From the NCBI RefSeq assembly GCF_028335745.1, contig NZ_CP116477.1:3658001-3722000 (forward strand): a DNA stretch of 64,000 nucleotides, in the 5' to 3' direction. The notes beneath the pieces were generated by a model. The model saw nothing but the letters and a program-made list of their open reading frames with translations, was not told the DNA's origin and ran no database searches. A program made the translations under genes and the position numbers. Positions 11,947 to 21,976 of this stretch are shown piece after piece. Each line of letters begins with the position of its first letter. Within the stretch, counting starts at the first letter, position 1. The stretch is from Pectobacterium sp. A5351 (GTDB lineage Bacteria > Pseudomonadota > Gammaproteobacteria > Enterobacterales > Enterobacteriaceae).

Positions 11947-12876
11947 CTATTTTTGCAGTTGCATCCGTAAGAAATGCTCGACGTCGACCGTCTCGTAGCC
12001 ATTACGTTGATTGAACGTACCGGATTTGTCCCACCACATCCCCTCACCCAAAGCGAACGCGGCACGATAGCGCGCCATGACGTCATCTGGAGCCACCTGC
12101 AAATCCGTGCGCAATTTGTCCAGAGTCCACACGTCTTTCTTAAACGCTTTCCCCGTCACACGTTCGACAACATCGGCAAGCTGCGCGTATGAGATCGTGT
12201 CACCTGCCACATGAATAACCTCATTCGCCAATCGAGGTTCAGCCAGCAAGATTTCCGTCGTGAGCCAACCTATGTCTTCGGGGATCGTCACTGTCACTTT
12301 GGTATCCCAGCTTCCCAGAGCGTGAAGGGTCTCACGCTCCAGATCCACCACGTCAAAGGCGGGCTCAAACAGGAAACTCGTGAACATGCCGGTCGACACA
12401 ATCACCCATTCGGTACTCTGTTGGCTGCGTAACAACTGCCTCACATCATACTGTTCATCAAAAACCGGATGGCCGCTGTGTCGCCCCACGACATCATAGT
12501 CAACACCGAACTGCCAAGGGAAATAGCGTGCGACATTGGCAGCCAGCACCGCTCTGGTGATTTTCATCTGAGTACCCGGCCCTGCCACAAATCCCGAACA
12601 ATTCAATACCGTCTTATAATTCCTGAAAAGCCCCGTAAGCATGTGTTCATCAGATGCGAGATCGAATCCCATAACGTCAATCCCTAATGCACGGAGTTCG
12701 ATCAATCTTGCCCGATCCTGCACAGACGGATCGTTAATCGTGTCTGGCGAAACAAGTGCCGTAACCGACAACGACAAGGCTCGCGCACGCGGTGCGAGAG
12801 CACGCAATACCGCCATACCGAGCTGTCCTGCGCCAAGCACAAGAATATCTTTCAACACTGTTCCGCTATCATTCAT
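11947..12876 (-). CDS. NmrA-like NAD(P)-binding reductase (aromatic alcohol reductase type)
   Basis: A 309-residue protein with an N-terminal Rossmann motif GAGQLGMAVLR (residues 15-25) and the overall order of NmrA / isoflavone-reductase-like atypical short-chain dehydrogenases. A FGVDYD segment lies in the middle (about residue 122). No classical Tyr-x-x-x-Lys pair is obvious. Substrate unknown. It is convergent with sgrR and divergent from the LysR gene at 13146, a common layout in which the LysR protein controls the reductase. Together these two genes interrupt the usual sgrR-thiB neighbourhood. Confidence 0.8.
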   Translation of the reverse strand: MNDSGTVLKDILVLGAGQLGMAVLRALAPRARALSLSVTALVSPDTINDPSVQDRARLIELRALGIDVMGFDLASDEHMLTGLFRNYKTVLNCSGFVAGPGTQMKITRAVLAANVARYFPWQFGVDYDVVGRHSGHPVFDEQYDVRQLLRSQQSTEWVIVSTGMFTSFLFEPAFDVVDLERETLHALGSWDTKVTVTIPEDIGWLTTEILLAEPRLANEVIHVAGDTISYAQLADVVERVTGKAFKKDVWTLDKLRTDLQVAPDDVMARYRAAFALGEGMWWDKSGTFNQRNGYETVDVEHFLRMQLQK

Positions 12877-13145
12877 CTCTTAATTCCTTAAAAATTTCAA
12901 ATTATCTCTATCACAAGGAGTGGTGAAGCATTCCCGAGCATTCCGCGTTCCAACCTATCGCTGATTTCCAAAAATGCCTTAAATTATGGAAAAACCCGAA
13001 GAACAGGTGTTATGTTATACAAAAATACGCGCATGATAAGACTCAGCCACACCATTTAATAATTTGATTTTTTCAAACAATTAAGCGATATGATCGCCTT
13101 GTCGACGAGCACAACGTTTCATCACAAAACAGGAAACATCATCGA

Positions 13146-14048
13146 ATGGATCGATTTCAGGCTATGGAAATATTCATCCGTGTTGTCGATGCGGGGAGTT
13201 TCAAAAAAGCGGCAGAAACCCTGCATGTTCTGCCCTCCACCGTAACGCGCAGTATCAAGGAACTTGAATCACATCTTGGGGCGCGGTTGCTTAACCGAAC
13301 AACGCGAGCACTCAGTATTACGGATGTTGGCCTACGCTATTACGACAGTTGCAAAGCGATCTTGCGTGACGTATACGACGTTGAAAACATGACGGCACAG
13401 CAGGAAGAAGTGCAGGGAACGATCAGAGTCGGGGCGACACCTTCGCTGGTCAAAAACTTCCTCATTCCAGACCTGTCAGGCTTCTGTGAGCGCTATCCGG
13501 GAATAAAGTTGGACTTCCACTTGGGCGATGCCACGGTGGATATTGTTCAGAATGGTATCGATTGTGTCATCAGAACCGGAGAACCGCCGTTATCGCGATT
13601 GGTCGCACGGCGACTCGGTGCGTTCCATTGGTATATTTGCGCCTCCCCACGCTATCTTGAACAGCATGGACACCCGACAACGTTAGCGTCGCTCAACAAG
13701 CATGCCGCAGTAGGCTATCCCCACAGCCGGACGGGTCGTTCAACTCGCTGGGATTTTCACGATGGAACGCACACCGCAGCGATACCAATCGCCGCACCAA
13801 TCAGCGTAAATGACACCGATGCCTATCTTGCCGCGGGTGTAGCCGGCCTGGGGCTCATACGCATTGCCAGCTATATGGTGCGCCAGCAACTTGCTGATGG
13901 ACATCTTGTCAGGCTACTTCCTGACATCAGTGCCCCGCTTGAACCTATTTTCATTCTCTACCCACAAAGCCGCCACCTCTCGCCAGCTATTCGCGCCTTT
14001 ATCGACTGGTGTACTGCGCGAATCGAGCAAGAGTCGGCGCAATGGTGA
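13146..14048 (+). CDS. LysR-family transcriptional regulator
   Basis: A 300-residue LysR-type regulator. The N-terminal helix-turn-helix (residues about 1-60) reads MEIFIRVVDAGSFKKAAETLHVLPSTVTRSIKELE, with the usual LysR order. The effector domain follows (IRVGATPSLVKNFLIPDL). This subgroup is related to regulators found beside oxidoreductase genes. It is divergent from the NmrA-like gene, with a 269-base gap that should hold both promoters, so local regulation of that gene is likely. The inducer is unknown. Confidence 0.9.
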   Translation: MDRFQAMEIFIRVVDAGSFKKAAETLHVLPSTVTRSIKELESHLGARLLNRTTRALSITDVGLRYYDSCKAILRDVYDVENMTAQQEEVQGTIRVGATPSLVKNFLIPDLSGFCERYPGIKLDFHLGDATVDIVQNGIDCVIRTGEPPLSRLVARRLGAFHWYICASPRYLEQHGHPTTLASLNKHAAVGYPHSRTGRSTRWDFHDGTHTAAIPIAAPISVNDTDAYLAAGVAGLGLIRIASYMVRQQLADGHLVRLLPDISAPLEPIFILYPQSRHLSPAIRAFIDWCTARIEQESAQW

Positions 14049-14067
14049 ATATCTACAATCAGGACAA

Positions 14068-14090
14068 CAGAGGCCACGCCACGGCCTCTG
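14068..14090 (+). terminator. Hairpin after the LysR gene
   Basis: An 8-bp perfect stem (14068-14075 with 14083-14090, CAGAGGCC / GGCCTCTG) lies 20 bases after the LysR stop. There is no T run, so termination is likely but weak. Confidence 0.5.
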
Positions 14091-14097
14091 GGTGAGC

Positions 14098-14137
14098 GTT
14101 TGATTTTAAATCCGCCTGATTCGCGCCACCGGAACGC
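14098..14137 (+). repeat. Relic copy of the sgrR 3' end
   Basis: These 40 bases match the end of sgrR (11855-11894) at 37 of 40 positions. They read FDFKSA, then a stop where sgrR has Trp, then FAPPER in the same frame. The copy is not translated as part of any gene. It flanks the NmrA/LysR cassette on the far side, suggesting that the cassette arrived by an event that duplicated or re-imported the sgrR tail. Confidence 0.88.
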
Positions 14138-14179
14138 CAAGAGCCTTTCGCTGCTCGGCTTAACCCTTTACAATGTGCC

Positions 14180-14262
14180 GTTCTCAACGGGGTGCGGAAG
14201 ATTTTTCGCTGAGAAGATACCCGTCGAACCTGATCCGGTTAATACCGGCGAAGGGATTTGAG
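14180..14262 (+). promoter_or_regulatory. TPP riboswitch (THI element)
   Basis: The conserved thi-box blocks are present: an outer stem strand TTCTCAACGGGGTGCGG near 14181-14197, CTGAGAAGATACCC at 14209-14222, and GAACCTGATCCGGTTAATACCGGCGAAGGGA at 14226-14256, closing with GAGAG. This is the thiamine pyrophosphate aptamer. It lies about 60 bases upstream of thiB, so high TPP should repress thiBPQ. Confidence 0.95.
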
Positions 14263-14321
14263 AGTGCGGCTCATTGCTGCCTCAAAGTCCTTTGCCACCC
14301 TATGATTCTCAGGAGTGCAAA

Positions 14322-15338
14322 GTGTTAAATCAATTACTACCGCGTTCAGCCACCGTGCTGAAAACCAGCCTGTCTTGCCTGTTACTGATCTCTGCTTCGG
14401 CCTTCGCCAAGCCCGCACTTACCGTTTATACCTATGACTCATTCGCTTCCGAGTGGGGTCCTGGGCCTGTCATCAAGACCGCGTTTGAAAAAGAGTGCGA
14501 GTGCGAACTGAATTTCGTCGCGTTGGAAGATGGTGCCTCACTGCTGAACCGGCTGCGTATGGAAGGTAAAAACAGCAAGGCGGATGTCATTCTGGGGCTG
14601 GACAACAACCTGTTGCAGGCGGCGGAACAAACCGGCCTGTTTGCCCCGCACAATCTGGACACCAGCGCCGTTACGGTGCCGGGCGGTTGGAACAACAAGA
14701 CGTTCGTCCCTTACGACTACGGCTATTTCGCATTTGTGTATAACAAAGACACGCTGAAGAACCCGCCGAAAAGCCTGCATGAGCTGGTGGACAGCAACGC
14801 ACCGTGGAAAGTGATCTATCAGGATCCACGCACCAGCACCCCAGGGCTGGGTCTGCTGCTATGGATGCAGAAAGTGTACGGCGATGATGCGCCGCAAGCC
14901 TGGCAGAAGCTGGCGAAGAAAACCGTCACCGTCACCAAAGGCTGGAGCGAAGCCTATGGTCTGTTCTTGAAAGGGGAAGCCGATCTGGTGCTGAGCTACA
15001 CCACGTCACCGGCCTACCACATCATTGAAGAGAAGAAAGATAACTACGCGGCGGCGACCTTCAGCGAAGGGCACTACCTGCAAATTGAAATCGCCGGGCA
15101 GCTGGTTTCCAGCAAAAATCCCGAGTTGGCGAAACGCTTTATGCAGTTCATCCTGAGCCCAACCTTCCAGCAGGCGATCCCCACCACGAACTGGATGTAC
15201 CCTGCGGTTAAAACTGACCTGCCAGCAGGCTTCGCCACACTCGCGGTGCCGGAGAAAGCCATGCAGTTTAGCGCGCAGGAAGTCGCTGACCAAAGGACGC
15301 AGTGGATTCAGGCATGGCAACGCGCCGTCAGCCACTAA
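14322..15338 (+). CDS. thiB: Thiamine/TPP ABC transporter, periplasmic binding protein
   Basis: A 338-residue periplasmic protein that captures thiamine and its phosphates for the ThiPQ transporter. A signal peptide ends at about ASAFA before KPALTVYTYDSF, which matches mature E. coli ThiB. The start chosen is GTG 14322 because aggag lies six bases upstream. A GTG at 14355 would give the E. coli length but lacks a clear ribosome site. The gene follows the TPP riboswitch and overlaps thiP by 25 bases. Confidence 0.93.
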   Translation: MLNQLLPRSATVLKTSLSCLLLISASAFAKPALTVYTYDSFASEWGPGPVIKTAFEKECECELNFVALEDGASLLNRLRMEGKNSKADVILGLDNNLLQAAEQTGLFAPHNLDTSAVTVPGGWNNKTFVPYDYGYFAFVYNKDTLKNPPKSLHELVDSNAPWKVIYQDPRTSTPGLGLLLWMQKVYGDDAPQAWQKLAKKTVTVTKGWSEAYGLFLKGEADLVLSYTTSPAYHIIEEKKDNYAAATFSEGHYLQIEIAGQLVSSKNPELAKRFMQFILSPTFQQAIPTTNWMYPAVKTDLPAGFATLAVPEKAMQFSAQEVADQRTQWIQAWQRAVSH

Positions 15339-16921
15339 TCGGCGGACGTCTGTGGCCAGGGCTACTGGCCACAACGCTGTTAATTTCCGTTGCCACGCTG
15401 GCTTTCGGTGCCCTGTGGCTACAGGCGCCCGAAAGCCAGTGGCGCACGCTATGGCATGACAGTTATCTCTGGCATGTTATTCGGTTTACCTTCTGGCAGG
15501 CGTTTCTCTCTGCGCTGTTTTCTACCGTTCCGGCCATTTTTCTCGCCAGAGCGCTGTATCGACGACGCTTTCCCGGCTACCGCTGGCTGCTGCGCCTGTG
15601 CGCGATGACGCTGGTGTTGCCCGTGCTGGTTGCCGTTTTTGGCCTACTCAGCGTATATGGGCGTCAGGGCTGGCTAGCCTCTGCACTGAGCGGATTTGGC
15701 CTGAAATACACATTTTCCCCCTATGGATTGCAGGGCATCCTGCTGGCGCATGTTTTCTTCAATTTGCCGCTGGCAACCCGATTGCTGTTGCAGTCGCTGG
15801 AGGGGATTGCTACCGAGCAACGTCAGTTGGCTGCGAATCTGGGCATGAACAACTGGCAGCATTTCCGTCTGCTGGAGTGGCCCGCTCTGCGCCGACAGAT
15901 TTTACCGACCGGCGCACTGATTTTTATGCTCTGTTTTGCCAGCTTTGCGACGGTGCTGTCGCTGGGCGGCGGCCCACAGGCAACGACGATTGAGCTGGCC
16001 ATCTATCAGGCATTAAGCTTTGATTACGATCCGGCACGCGCGGCGCTGCTGGCGTTAATTCAGATGGTTTGCTGTCTGGGTTTGGTGCTGCTGAGCCAGC
16101 GGCTAGGGCGCATTCTGCCCGTCGGCAGCACACAGCAGTTGGCCTGGCGCAACCCGCAGGATAGCGCCGTAAGTCGCCTCATCGACGGTCTGTTGATTAG
16201 CGCGCTGTTACTACTGGTCATTCCTCCCTTGCTGGCCGTCGTGGTTGATGGCGTGAACCGCTCTCTGGTTACCGTGCTGCAACAGCCTGTGCTCTGGCAA
16301 ACGCTGTTTACCTCACTGCGCATTGCTCTGGGCGCAGGGTTCCTGTGTCTGGTGCTGACTATGATGCTGCTCTGGAGCAGCCGTGAGCTCAAGCTACGTC
16401 AGAAGCCGCTCTACGGGCAGTTGATGAACCTGAGTGGCATGCTCATCCTCGCCATGCCCGGTATTGTGCTGGCAACCGGCTTTTTCCTGCTGCTGAATAA
16501 CAGCATCGGATTGCCGCAATCCCCCTACGCATTAGTGGTGCTCACTAATGCGCTGATGGCGATTCCCTATGCGATCAAAGTGCTGGAAAATCCGATGCTG
16601 GACGTTGCCGAGCGCTACAACCGGCTCTGCGCATCACTGGATATTCGCGGCTGGCAGCGGCTGAAGCTGATCGAGCTGGCTGCACTGAAGCAACCGCTCG
16701 CGCAGGCGTTAGCCTTTGCCTGCGTGCTGTCGATCGGTGATTTTGGCGTTATCGCGCTGTTTGGCAATGAGCAGTTCCGCACGCTGCCGTTCTACCTGTA
16801 CCAGCAAATTGGTTCCTATCGCAGCGCCGACGGCGCAGTCACAGCACTGCTGTTGATGCTGCTGTGCTTTATGTTATTTACCCTGATTGAGAAACTGGCA
16901 GGCCGTCATGATCGCGCTTGA
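15314..16921 (+). CDS. thiP: Thiamine/TPP ABC transporter, permease
   Basis: A 535-residue inner-membrane permease formed of two fused halves with about twelve membrane segments. Each half has an EAA-type coupling loop ([22 protein letters not shown] near residue 175; [22 protein letters not shown] near 440). ATG 15314 is chosen because it gives MATRRQPLI, identical to the E. coli start. The gene starts inside the end of thiB and overlaps thiQ, so the three subunits are made together. Confidence 0.95.
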   Translation: MATRRQPLIGGRLWPGLLATTLLISVATLAFGALWLQAPESQWRTLWHDSYLWHVIRFTFWQAFLSALFSTVPAIFLARALYRRRFPGYRWLLRLCAMTLVLPVLVAVFGLLSVYGRQGWLASALSGFGLKYTFSPYGLQGILLAHVFFNLPLATRLLLQSLEGIATEQRQLAANLGMNNWQHFRLLEWPALRRQILPTGALIFMLCFASFATVLSLGGGPQATTIELAIYQALSFDYDPARAALLALIQMVCCLGLVLLSQRLGRILPVGSTQQLAWRNPQDSAVSRLIDGLLISALLLLVIPPLLAVVVDGVNRSLVTVLQQPVLWQTLFTSLRIALGAGFLCLVLTMMLLWSSRELKLRQKPLYGQLMNLSGMLILAMPGIVLATGFFLLLNNSIGLPQSPYALVVLTNALMAIPYAIKVLENPMLDVAERYNRLCASLDIRGWQRLKLIELAALKQPLAQALAFACVLSIGDFGVIALFGNEQFRTLPFYLYQQIGSYRSADGAVTALLLMLLCFMLFTLIEKLAGRHDRA

Positions 16922-17618
16922 GAAATTGACCTACTTCTATCAGCACTTGCCCATGCGTTTTGATTTTCACGTCAAACCAGGCGAGCGCATCGCTATCCTC
17001 GGCCCCAGCGGCGCAGGGAAAAGTACGCTGCTGAATCTGATTGCCGGTTTCCTGATGGCAGACAGCGGCGAATTACGGCTTAACGGTGAACCTCATCGCG
17101 AGACGCCTCCCGCTAAACGGCCGGTTTCGATTCTGTTTCAGGAAAATAACCTGTTTCCTCACCTGACCATTGGGCAAAACATCGCGCTGGGGCTCCATCC
17201 CGGCCTGCGTCTCAGTGCCGCACAGCGTGAAACCCTACGCCAGATCGCCGATCGTGTCGGTCTGGCGGATCTTCTGGATCGTCTGCCGTCGCAGGTTTCC
17301 GGCGGGCAGCGCCAGCGTGCGGCACTGGCACGCTGTCTGGTGCGTCACCAGCCCATTCTGCTGCTGGATGAACCCTTCTCGGCCCTCGATCCGGCGCTGC
17401 GTCAGGAAATGCTCGATCTGGTTGAAAGCGTGTGTCAGGAGCGTGAGTTCACACTGTTGATGGTGTCCCACAATCTGGATGATGCCATGCGGATCGCAAA
17501 ACGCACGGTGCTGATCGTGGACGGACAGATTTATTATGACGGGCCGACTCAGGCGCTACAGGATGGCAGCGCCGATGCAGCCGCCATCCTGGGAATTTCA
17601 CGCCCGTCTGCGGATTGA
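16908..17618 (+). CDS. thiQ: Thiamine/TPP ABC transporter, ATPase
   Basis: A 236-residue ABC ATPase that drives thiamine import through ThiP. Walker A is GPSGAGKST (about residues 32-40), the signature motif is VSGGQRQR (about 128-135) and Walker B is [13 protein letters not shown] (about 148-160). ATG 16908 overlaps the thiP stop by 14 bases and gives a length close to the 232 residues of E. coli ThiQ. Last gene of thiBPQ. It is convergent with the GH43 gene with almost no gap (stop codons about five bases apart), and no separate terminator is seen. Confidence 0.95.
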   Translation: MIALEKLTYFYQHLPMRFDFHVKPGERIAILGPSGAGKSTLLNLIAGFLMADSGELRLNGEPHRETPPAKRPVSILFQENNLFPHLTIGQNIALGLHPGLRLSAAQRETLRQIADRVGLADLLDRLPSQVSGGQRQRAALARCLVRHQPILLLDEPFSALDPALRQEMLDLVESVCQEREFTLLMVSHNLDDAMRIAKRTVLIVDGQIYYDGPTQALQDGSADAAAILGISRPSAD

Positions 17619-17622
17619 GGCG

Positions 17623-19245
17623 TTAAGGCAACGCCTGATAGCGCAGGTTGCTGAATGTGACCTCGCCCTCGCCCGACGCATACAAGGCGGGCCGCAAACT
17701 GAGGAAGTCATACGCAACGTTGTGATGGTAGCCGGAGACTTCCATCTGCACCGGGTATTTCTTCCACGCTTCCTGATCCGACGTTCGGGTGTAAAACGTC
17801 ACGATATGACGATCGTTTTTCATCCGAATCTGCACCTCATTGCCTGTGATGTGCGGCAGTTTCTTCTCCGCTCTTTCCAGCCCATAGCGGTGCATGACGG
17901 TGCCATCCTGATTAAACGACAGCCCGACATACAGCTTCGCGTTGTAGAACAGCAGTAGGCCAGCCTGTGCGCCGGGGGCAAAATTCGCCGTGACCTCAAT
18001 TTGGTAAGCCTGATCGCCGGGGATCATCGTCAGCGGCGCGCTGTCTTTCGGCGATGTGCCTTTTGCTTTCAGGTGCAGCTTGCCGTCGCTGAGCGTAACC
18101 CGTTTTAGCTCTTCCGCATTGGCACGGTAGAAATGCCAGCGTGCCGGAAATTTTTCATCGGTAAAGCTATCAGACCAGCCGATACCGTGCGGCACCGCTT
18201 CGCCCCCTGCTGGCTTGCGAATCGGCTTACCGGTATCAAACCTGGCGGACGTGAACCAGCCGTCATCGCCCCAGACAATGGGCTCCAGCATTGCCTGCCG
18301 CCCCAGCGTCATAAAGCCATTCTCATAGCCGTGGTACACCATGTACCAATTTTTATCCGGCCCTTCAATCAGCGTCGCATGGCCACGCGACCACCATTTT
18401 TCGGAGCGATCCTGCGTACGAATAATCGGGTTATGCGGCGAGTTTTCCCACGGCCCATTGATCGATTTCGATCGAGCCGCAATCACCATGTGTCCGGTCG
18501 GCGGCCCGGCCGTGCCACCTTCCGCCAGCACCATGTAGAAGTAGTCGCCGTGGCGCAGCATCTTAGGCCCTTCCTGCGAGAAGCTTTCCACATCCCACTC
18601 TTCCGGGTACTGCCATCCCTGATAGACCACCGCCATGTCACCGACTGTCGACAGCCCATCGTCCGTTAATTGCACGCGATTACCGCCAGACATAAAGATG
18701 TAACGTTTGCCATCCTCTCCCACCACGTGGCCGGGATCGCTGGCTGGATTTTTCAAGCCCGTGTCTTTCGGTGGCGTCCACGGGCCACGGATATTATCGG
18801 CGGTGATCACATACAGCGTTTTCTTTTTCGTTCCTTTGGCGTCGATAATCCGGTTCGTGGTGAAGTAGATATAATATTTGCCGTCGTGTTTCACCAAATC
18901 CGGTGCCCAGATGGCATCAACGGGTGTCGCGATCGCCGGGCCAAGCGGCTGCCAGTTCACTAAATCGCGCGAGTGCCAAATCAGTAGTCCGGGGATATCG
19001 TCAAATGACGAGAACGTCATGTAGTAGTCATCACCGTCCTTGATAATCGTCGGGTCAGGATGGTCGCCTGCAATAATCGGATTGAGATAACAGCCATTGC
19101 CCAAATCCGCCTGGCGCTGCTGCTCAATCCCCCGTTTCCATTCGTTGGCAGGGCCAGCCTGACAGGCCATCGCCGTGCCGATACCCATTGCCATCAATAA
19201 GATACCGCTTAATACGCCTTCCCCTACCCTTCGGGACACGCCCAT
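17623..19245 (-). CDS. Secreted glycoside hydrolase family 43 (arabinosidase/xylosidase type)
   Basis: A 540-residue protein with an N-terminal signal peptide (hydrophobic GILLMAMGIGTAMA before Cys 28). The five-bladed propeller domain of GH43 (about residues 50-340) shows the three catalytic acids: Asp in GDHPDPTI, Asp in IWAPDL and Glu in SQEGPKML. The C-terminal part (about 360-540) resembles the concanavalin-like domain of beta-xylosidases. Such enzymes release arabinose or xylose from plant cell wall polymers, fitting a plant pathogen. Secretion to the periplasm or beyond is inferred. It stands alone, convergent with thiQ. Confidence 0.87.
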   Translation of the reverse strand: MGVSRRVGEGVLSGILLMAMGIGTAMACQAGPANEWKRGIEQQRQADLGNGCYLNPIIAGDHPDPTIIKDGDDYYMTFSSFDDIPGLLIWHSRDLVNWQPLGPAIATPVDAIWAPDLVKHDGKYYIYFTTNRIIDAKGTKKKTLYVITADNIRGPWTPPKDTGLKNPASDPGHVVGEDGKRYIFMSGGNRVQLTDDGLSTVGDMAVVYQGWQYPEEWDVESFSQEGPKMLRHGDYFYMVLAEGGTAGPPTGHMVIAARSKSINGPWENSPHNPIIRTQDRSEKWWSRGHATLIEGPDKNWYMVYHGYENGFMTLGRQAMLEPIVWGDDGWFTSARFDTGKPIRKPAGGEAVPHGIGWSDSFTDEKFPARWHFYRANAEELKRVTLSDGKLHLKAKGTSPKDSAPLTMIPGDQAYQIEVTANFAPGAQAGLLLFYNAKLYVGLSFNQDGTVMHRYGLERAEKKLPHITGNEVQIRMKNDRHIVTFYTRTSDQEAWKKYPVQMEVSGYHHNVAYDFLSLRPALYASGEGEVTFSNLRYQALP

Positions 19246-19660
<415 letters not shown>

Positions 19661-19765
19661 GTGACGCACTACTCTTCTTCCACTTCAGCACTACTACGCA
19701 CCGCGCATGTTGACGCGGTCGTCGTCGTGCGCGTGGCAGTCGTCGTCGTCGGCAGCGCGCCGTAA
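19661..19765 (+). CDS. ivbL: ilvBN operon leader peptide
   Basis: A 34-codon leader peptide starting at GTG 19661. Its C-terminal half reads AVVVVRVAVVVVGSAP, close to the E. coli IvbL sequence, with nine valine codons in the stretch (mostly GTC) and two leucine codons upstream. Stalling at valine or leucine codons should lift attenuation of ilvBN. The N terminus (THYSSSTSALLR) differs from E. coli. Confidence 0.92.
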   Translation: MTHYSSSTSALLRTAHVDAVVVVRVAVVVVGSAP

Positions 19766-19792
19766 CGGGTTCCGAATCCAAACCAGATTCTC

Positions 19793-19832
19793 AAACCCCG
19801 CCGGCGCCAGCCGAGCGGGGTTTCTTGTTTCT
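19793..19832 (+). terminator. ilvBN attenuator terminator
   Basis: An 8-bp stem AAACCCCG (19793-19800) pairs with CGGGGTTT (19816-19823), followed by a T-rich stretch. It lies between ivbL and ilvB and is the expected attenuator. The stem sits 27 bases after the leader stop codon. Confidence 0.87.
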
Positions 19833-19879
19833 ACCCTCCCCGCTCAGACACTGCACCGGCCCTGATGAAGGATGTAAGC

Positions 19880-21544
19880 ATGCGTTATACAGGCGCTCAG
19901 TTAATTGTTCGGCTGCTCGAACAGCAGGGCATCACCACCGTAGCGGGTATTCCCGGCGGCGCGGCGCTGCCGTTATATGATGCTCTGGGACAAAGTAAGA
20001 CAATCCGCCACGTCCTGGCTCGCCATGAGCAAGGCGCTGGGTTTATGGCGCAAGGTATGGCGCGTGCCAGTGGGCGGGCCGCCGTTTGCATGGCCTCCAG
20101 TGGGCCGGGCGCAACCAACCTGCTCACCGCGATTGCCGATGCCAAACTGGATTCAATCCCGCTGGTGTGTATTACCGGCCAGGTACCTTCTGGCATGATC
20201 GGCACCGATGCGTTTCAGGAAGTCGATACCTACGGCATCTCTATTCCCGTCACCAAACATAACTATCTCGTTCGCGACATCAACGATCTGCCACGCGTGA
20301 TCCCGGAAGCCTTTCGCATTGCGCAGTCAGGTCGGCCCGGCCCGGTGTGGATCGACATTCCAAAAGACATCCAGACTGCAACCATTGAGCTGAATACGCT
20401 GCCAGACATTTTCCCTCTCGATAGGCCTCCCGCCATTGCACAGCAGGAAATCGAGCGAGCAGCAACGATGATTAACGCCGCTCAGCGCCCGATTCTCTAT
20501 CTGGGCGGCGGGATTGTTAGCGGTGCCGCACACGAACAAGCAGTACAACTGGCGGAACGTTCGAGCCTGCCAACCACCATGACGCTGATGGCGCTGGGCG
20601 CGATGGCCGTCGATCACCCACTGTCGCTCGGGATGCTCGGGATGCACGCCGCGCGATCAACCAATCTGATCTTACAGCAGGCAGATTTGTTAATTGTGCT
20701 GGGTGCACGTTTTGACGATCGCGCGATTGGCAAAGCAGAACAGTTTTGCCCGAATGCCAATATCATCCACATCGATATCGATCCCGCAGAATTGGGCAAG
20801 ATCCGCCAGGCGCATGTGGCGATCAACGCGGATGTCGCGGAGGCGTTGGATTGCTTGCTGCCACACATTACACCGCAGCAGCGTGACGTGTGGCGTACGA
20901 CCGTTCGCGAACTGCAAGAGGAATTTCCGTTCAACATGCCGAATGCTGACGATCCCTTAAGCCATTATGGACTGGTGCAGGCCACGGCGCAGGCGCTGAC
21001 GAATGATGCCATCATCGCAACCGATGTCGGCCAGCACCAAATGTGGGTCGCTCAATCTTATCCGCTGCGCCGTCCACGTCAGTGGCTGACATCCGGCGGG
21101 CTTGGGACGATGGGCTTTGGCTTGCCTGCGGCAGTTGGCGCAGCGTTGGCTGAACCCGAGCGCACCGTGGTGTGCTTCTCGGGTGATGGCAGCCTGATGA
21201 TGAATATTCAGGAAATGGCAACCGCGGCAGAAGAAGGGCTTAACGTCAAAATCGTTCTGATGAACAACCAGTCACTCGGTCTGGTTCATCAGCAGCAGGA
21301 TCTGTTTTTTCAGCAGCGCATTTTCGCTGCCGATTACCGCTACAGTGCAAATTTCCTCGCGATTGCCGCAGGTTTTGGCTTTGCGACCTGCGATCTGAAC
21401 GCAGCCGCCAATCCACAGACCGCGTTGCAGGAGATACTGAATCAACCGGGGCCAGCGTTGATCCACGTACGCATTGACGCCAGTGAGAAAGTTTTCCCGA
21501 TGGTGCCACCGGGCGCAGCAAACATCGATATGATCGGAGATTAA
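19880..21544 (+). CDS. ilvB: Acetolactate synthase isozyme I, large subunit
   Basis: A 554-residue thiamine-diphosphate enzyme that makes acetolactate or acetohydroxybutyrate, the first common step to valine, leucine and isoleucine. The catalytic Glu lies in ARHEQGAGF (near residue 50). The ThDP/Mg motif starts at [29 protein letters not shown] (near 440). ATG 19880 is preferred because aagga lies seven bases upstream, while ATG 19865 has no ribosome site. It is followed by ilvN with a one-base overlap. It sits between yabI and the GH43 gene, unlike its place in E. coli. Confidence 0.94.
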   Translation: MRYTGAQLIVRLLEQQGITTVAGIPGGAALPLYDALGQSKTIRHVLARHEQGAGFMAQGMARASGRAAVCMASSGPGATNLLTAIADAKLDSIPLVCITGQVPSGMIGTDAFQEVDTYGISIPVTKHNYLVRDINDLPRVIPEAFRIAQSGRPGPVWIDIPKDIQTATIELNTLPDIFPLDRPPAIAQQEIERAATMINAAQRPILYLGGGIVSGAAHEQAVQLAERSSLPTTMTLMALGAMAVDHPLSLGMLGMHAARSTNLILQQADLLIVLGARFDDRAIGKAEQFCPNANIIHIDIDPAELGKIRQAHVAINADVAEALDCLLPHITPQQRDVWRTTVRELQEEFPFNMPNADDPLSHYGLVQATAQALTNDAIIATDVGQHQMWVAQSYPLRRPRQWLTSGGLGTMGFGLPAAVGAALAEPERTVVCFSGDGSLMMNIQEMATAAEEGLNVKIVLMNNQSLGLVHQQQDLFFQQRIFAADYRYSANFLAIAAGFGFATCDLNAAANPQTALQEILNQPGPALIHVRIDASEKVFPMVPPGAANIDMIGD

Positions 21545-21879
21545 TGACTATGTCCACTCAACCAACGTCGCTCACACAAGCAATGTCGTTAACACCAGTA
21601 ACGTCAAATCAGGTCACGCTAGAGCTCTCTGTGCGCAACCACCCCGGCGTCATGTCACACGTTTGCGGTCTGTTTGCCCGTCGGGCATTTAACGTGGAAG
21701 GCATTCTGTGTATGCCGCTGGCAAGCGGCGAAGAAAGTCGCATCTGGCTATTGGTTAAAGATGACCAACGACTACAGCAGATGATCAGTCAGGTGGAAAA
21801 GCTGGAGGACGTCCTTCAGGTTCGTCGCCACGGTGAAGAAATGCGTATTTTCGAGCAGGTCGCCGAATTTTATCGCTAG
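21544..21879 (+). CDS. ilvN: Acetolactate synthase isozyme I, regulatory subunit
   Basis: A 111-residue ACT-domain subunit that activates IlvB and confers valine feedback inhibition. The ACT fold begins at about residue 24 with [31 protein letters not shown] 21544 overlaps the ilvB stop by one base (TAATG), indicating coupling. The N terminus has about 15 extra Thr/Ser-rich residues compared with the 96-residue E. coli protein; ATG 21550 is an alternative start. Confidence 0.93.
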   Translation: MTMSTQPTSLTQAMSLTPVTSNQVTLELSVRNHPGVMSHVCGLFARRAFNVEGILCMPLASGEESRIWLLVKDDQRLQQMISQVEKLEDVLQVRRHGEEMRIFEQVAEFYR

Positions 21880-21976
21880 TGAATGTTACCGCGATTAATT
21901 TTACTACTACGAATTTTTACCACTACGCATTTTACCACTATATAATTTGGCCGGGTCTTTCCCGGCCAGCCTACGC

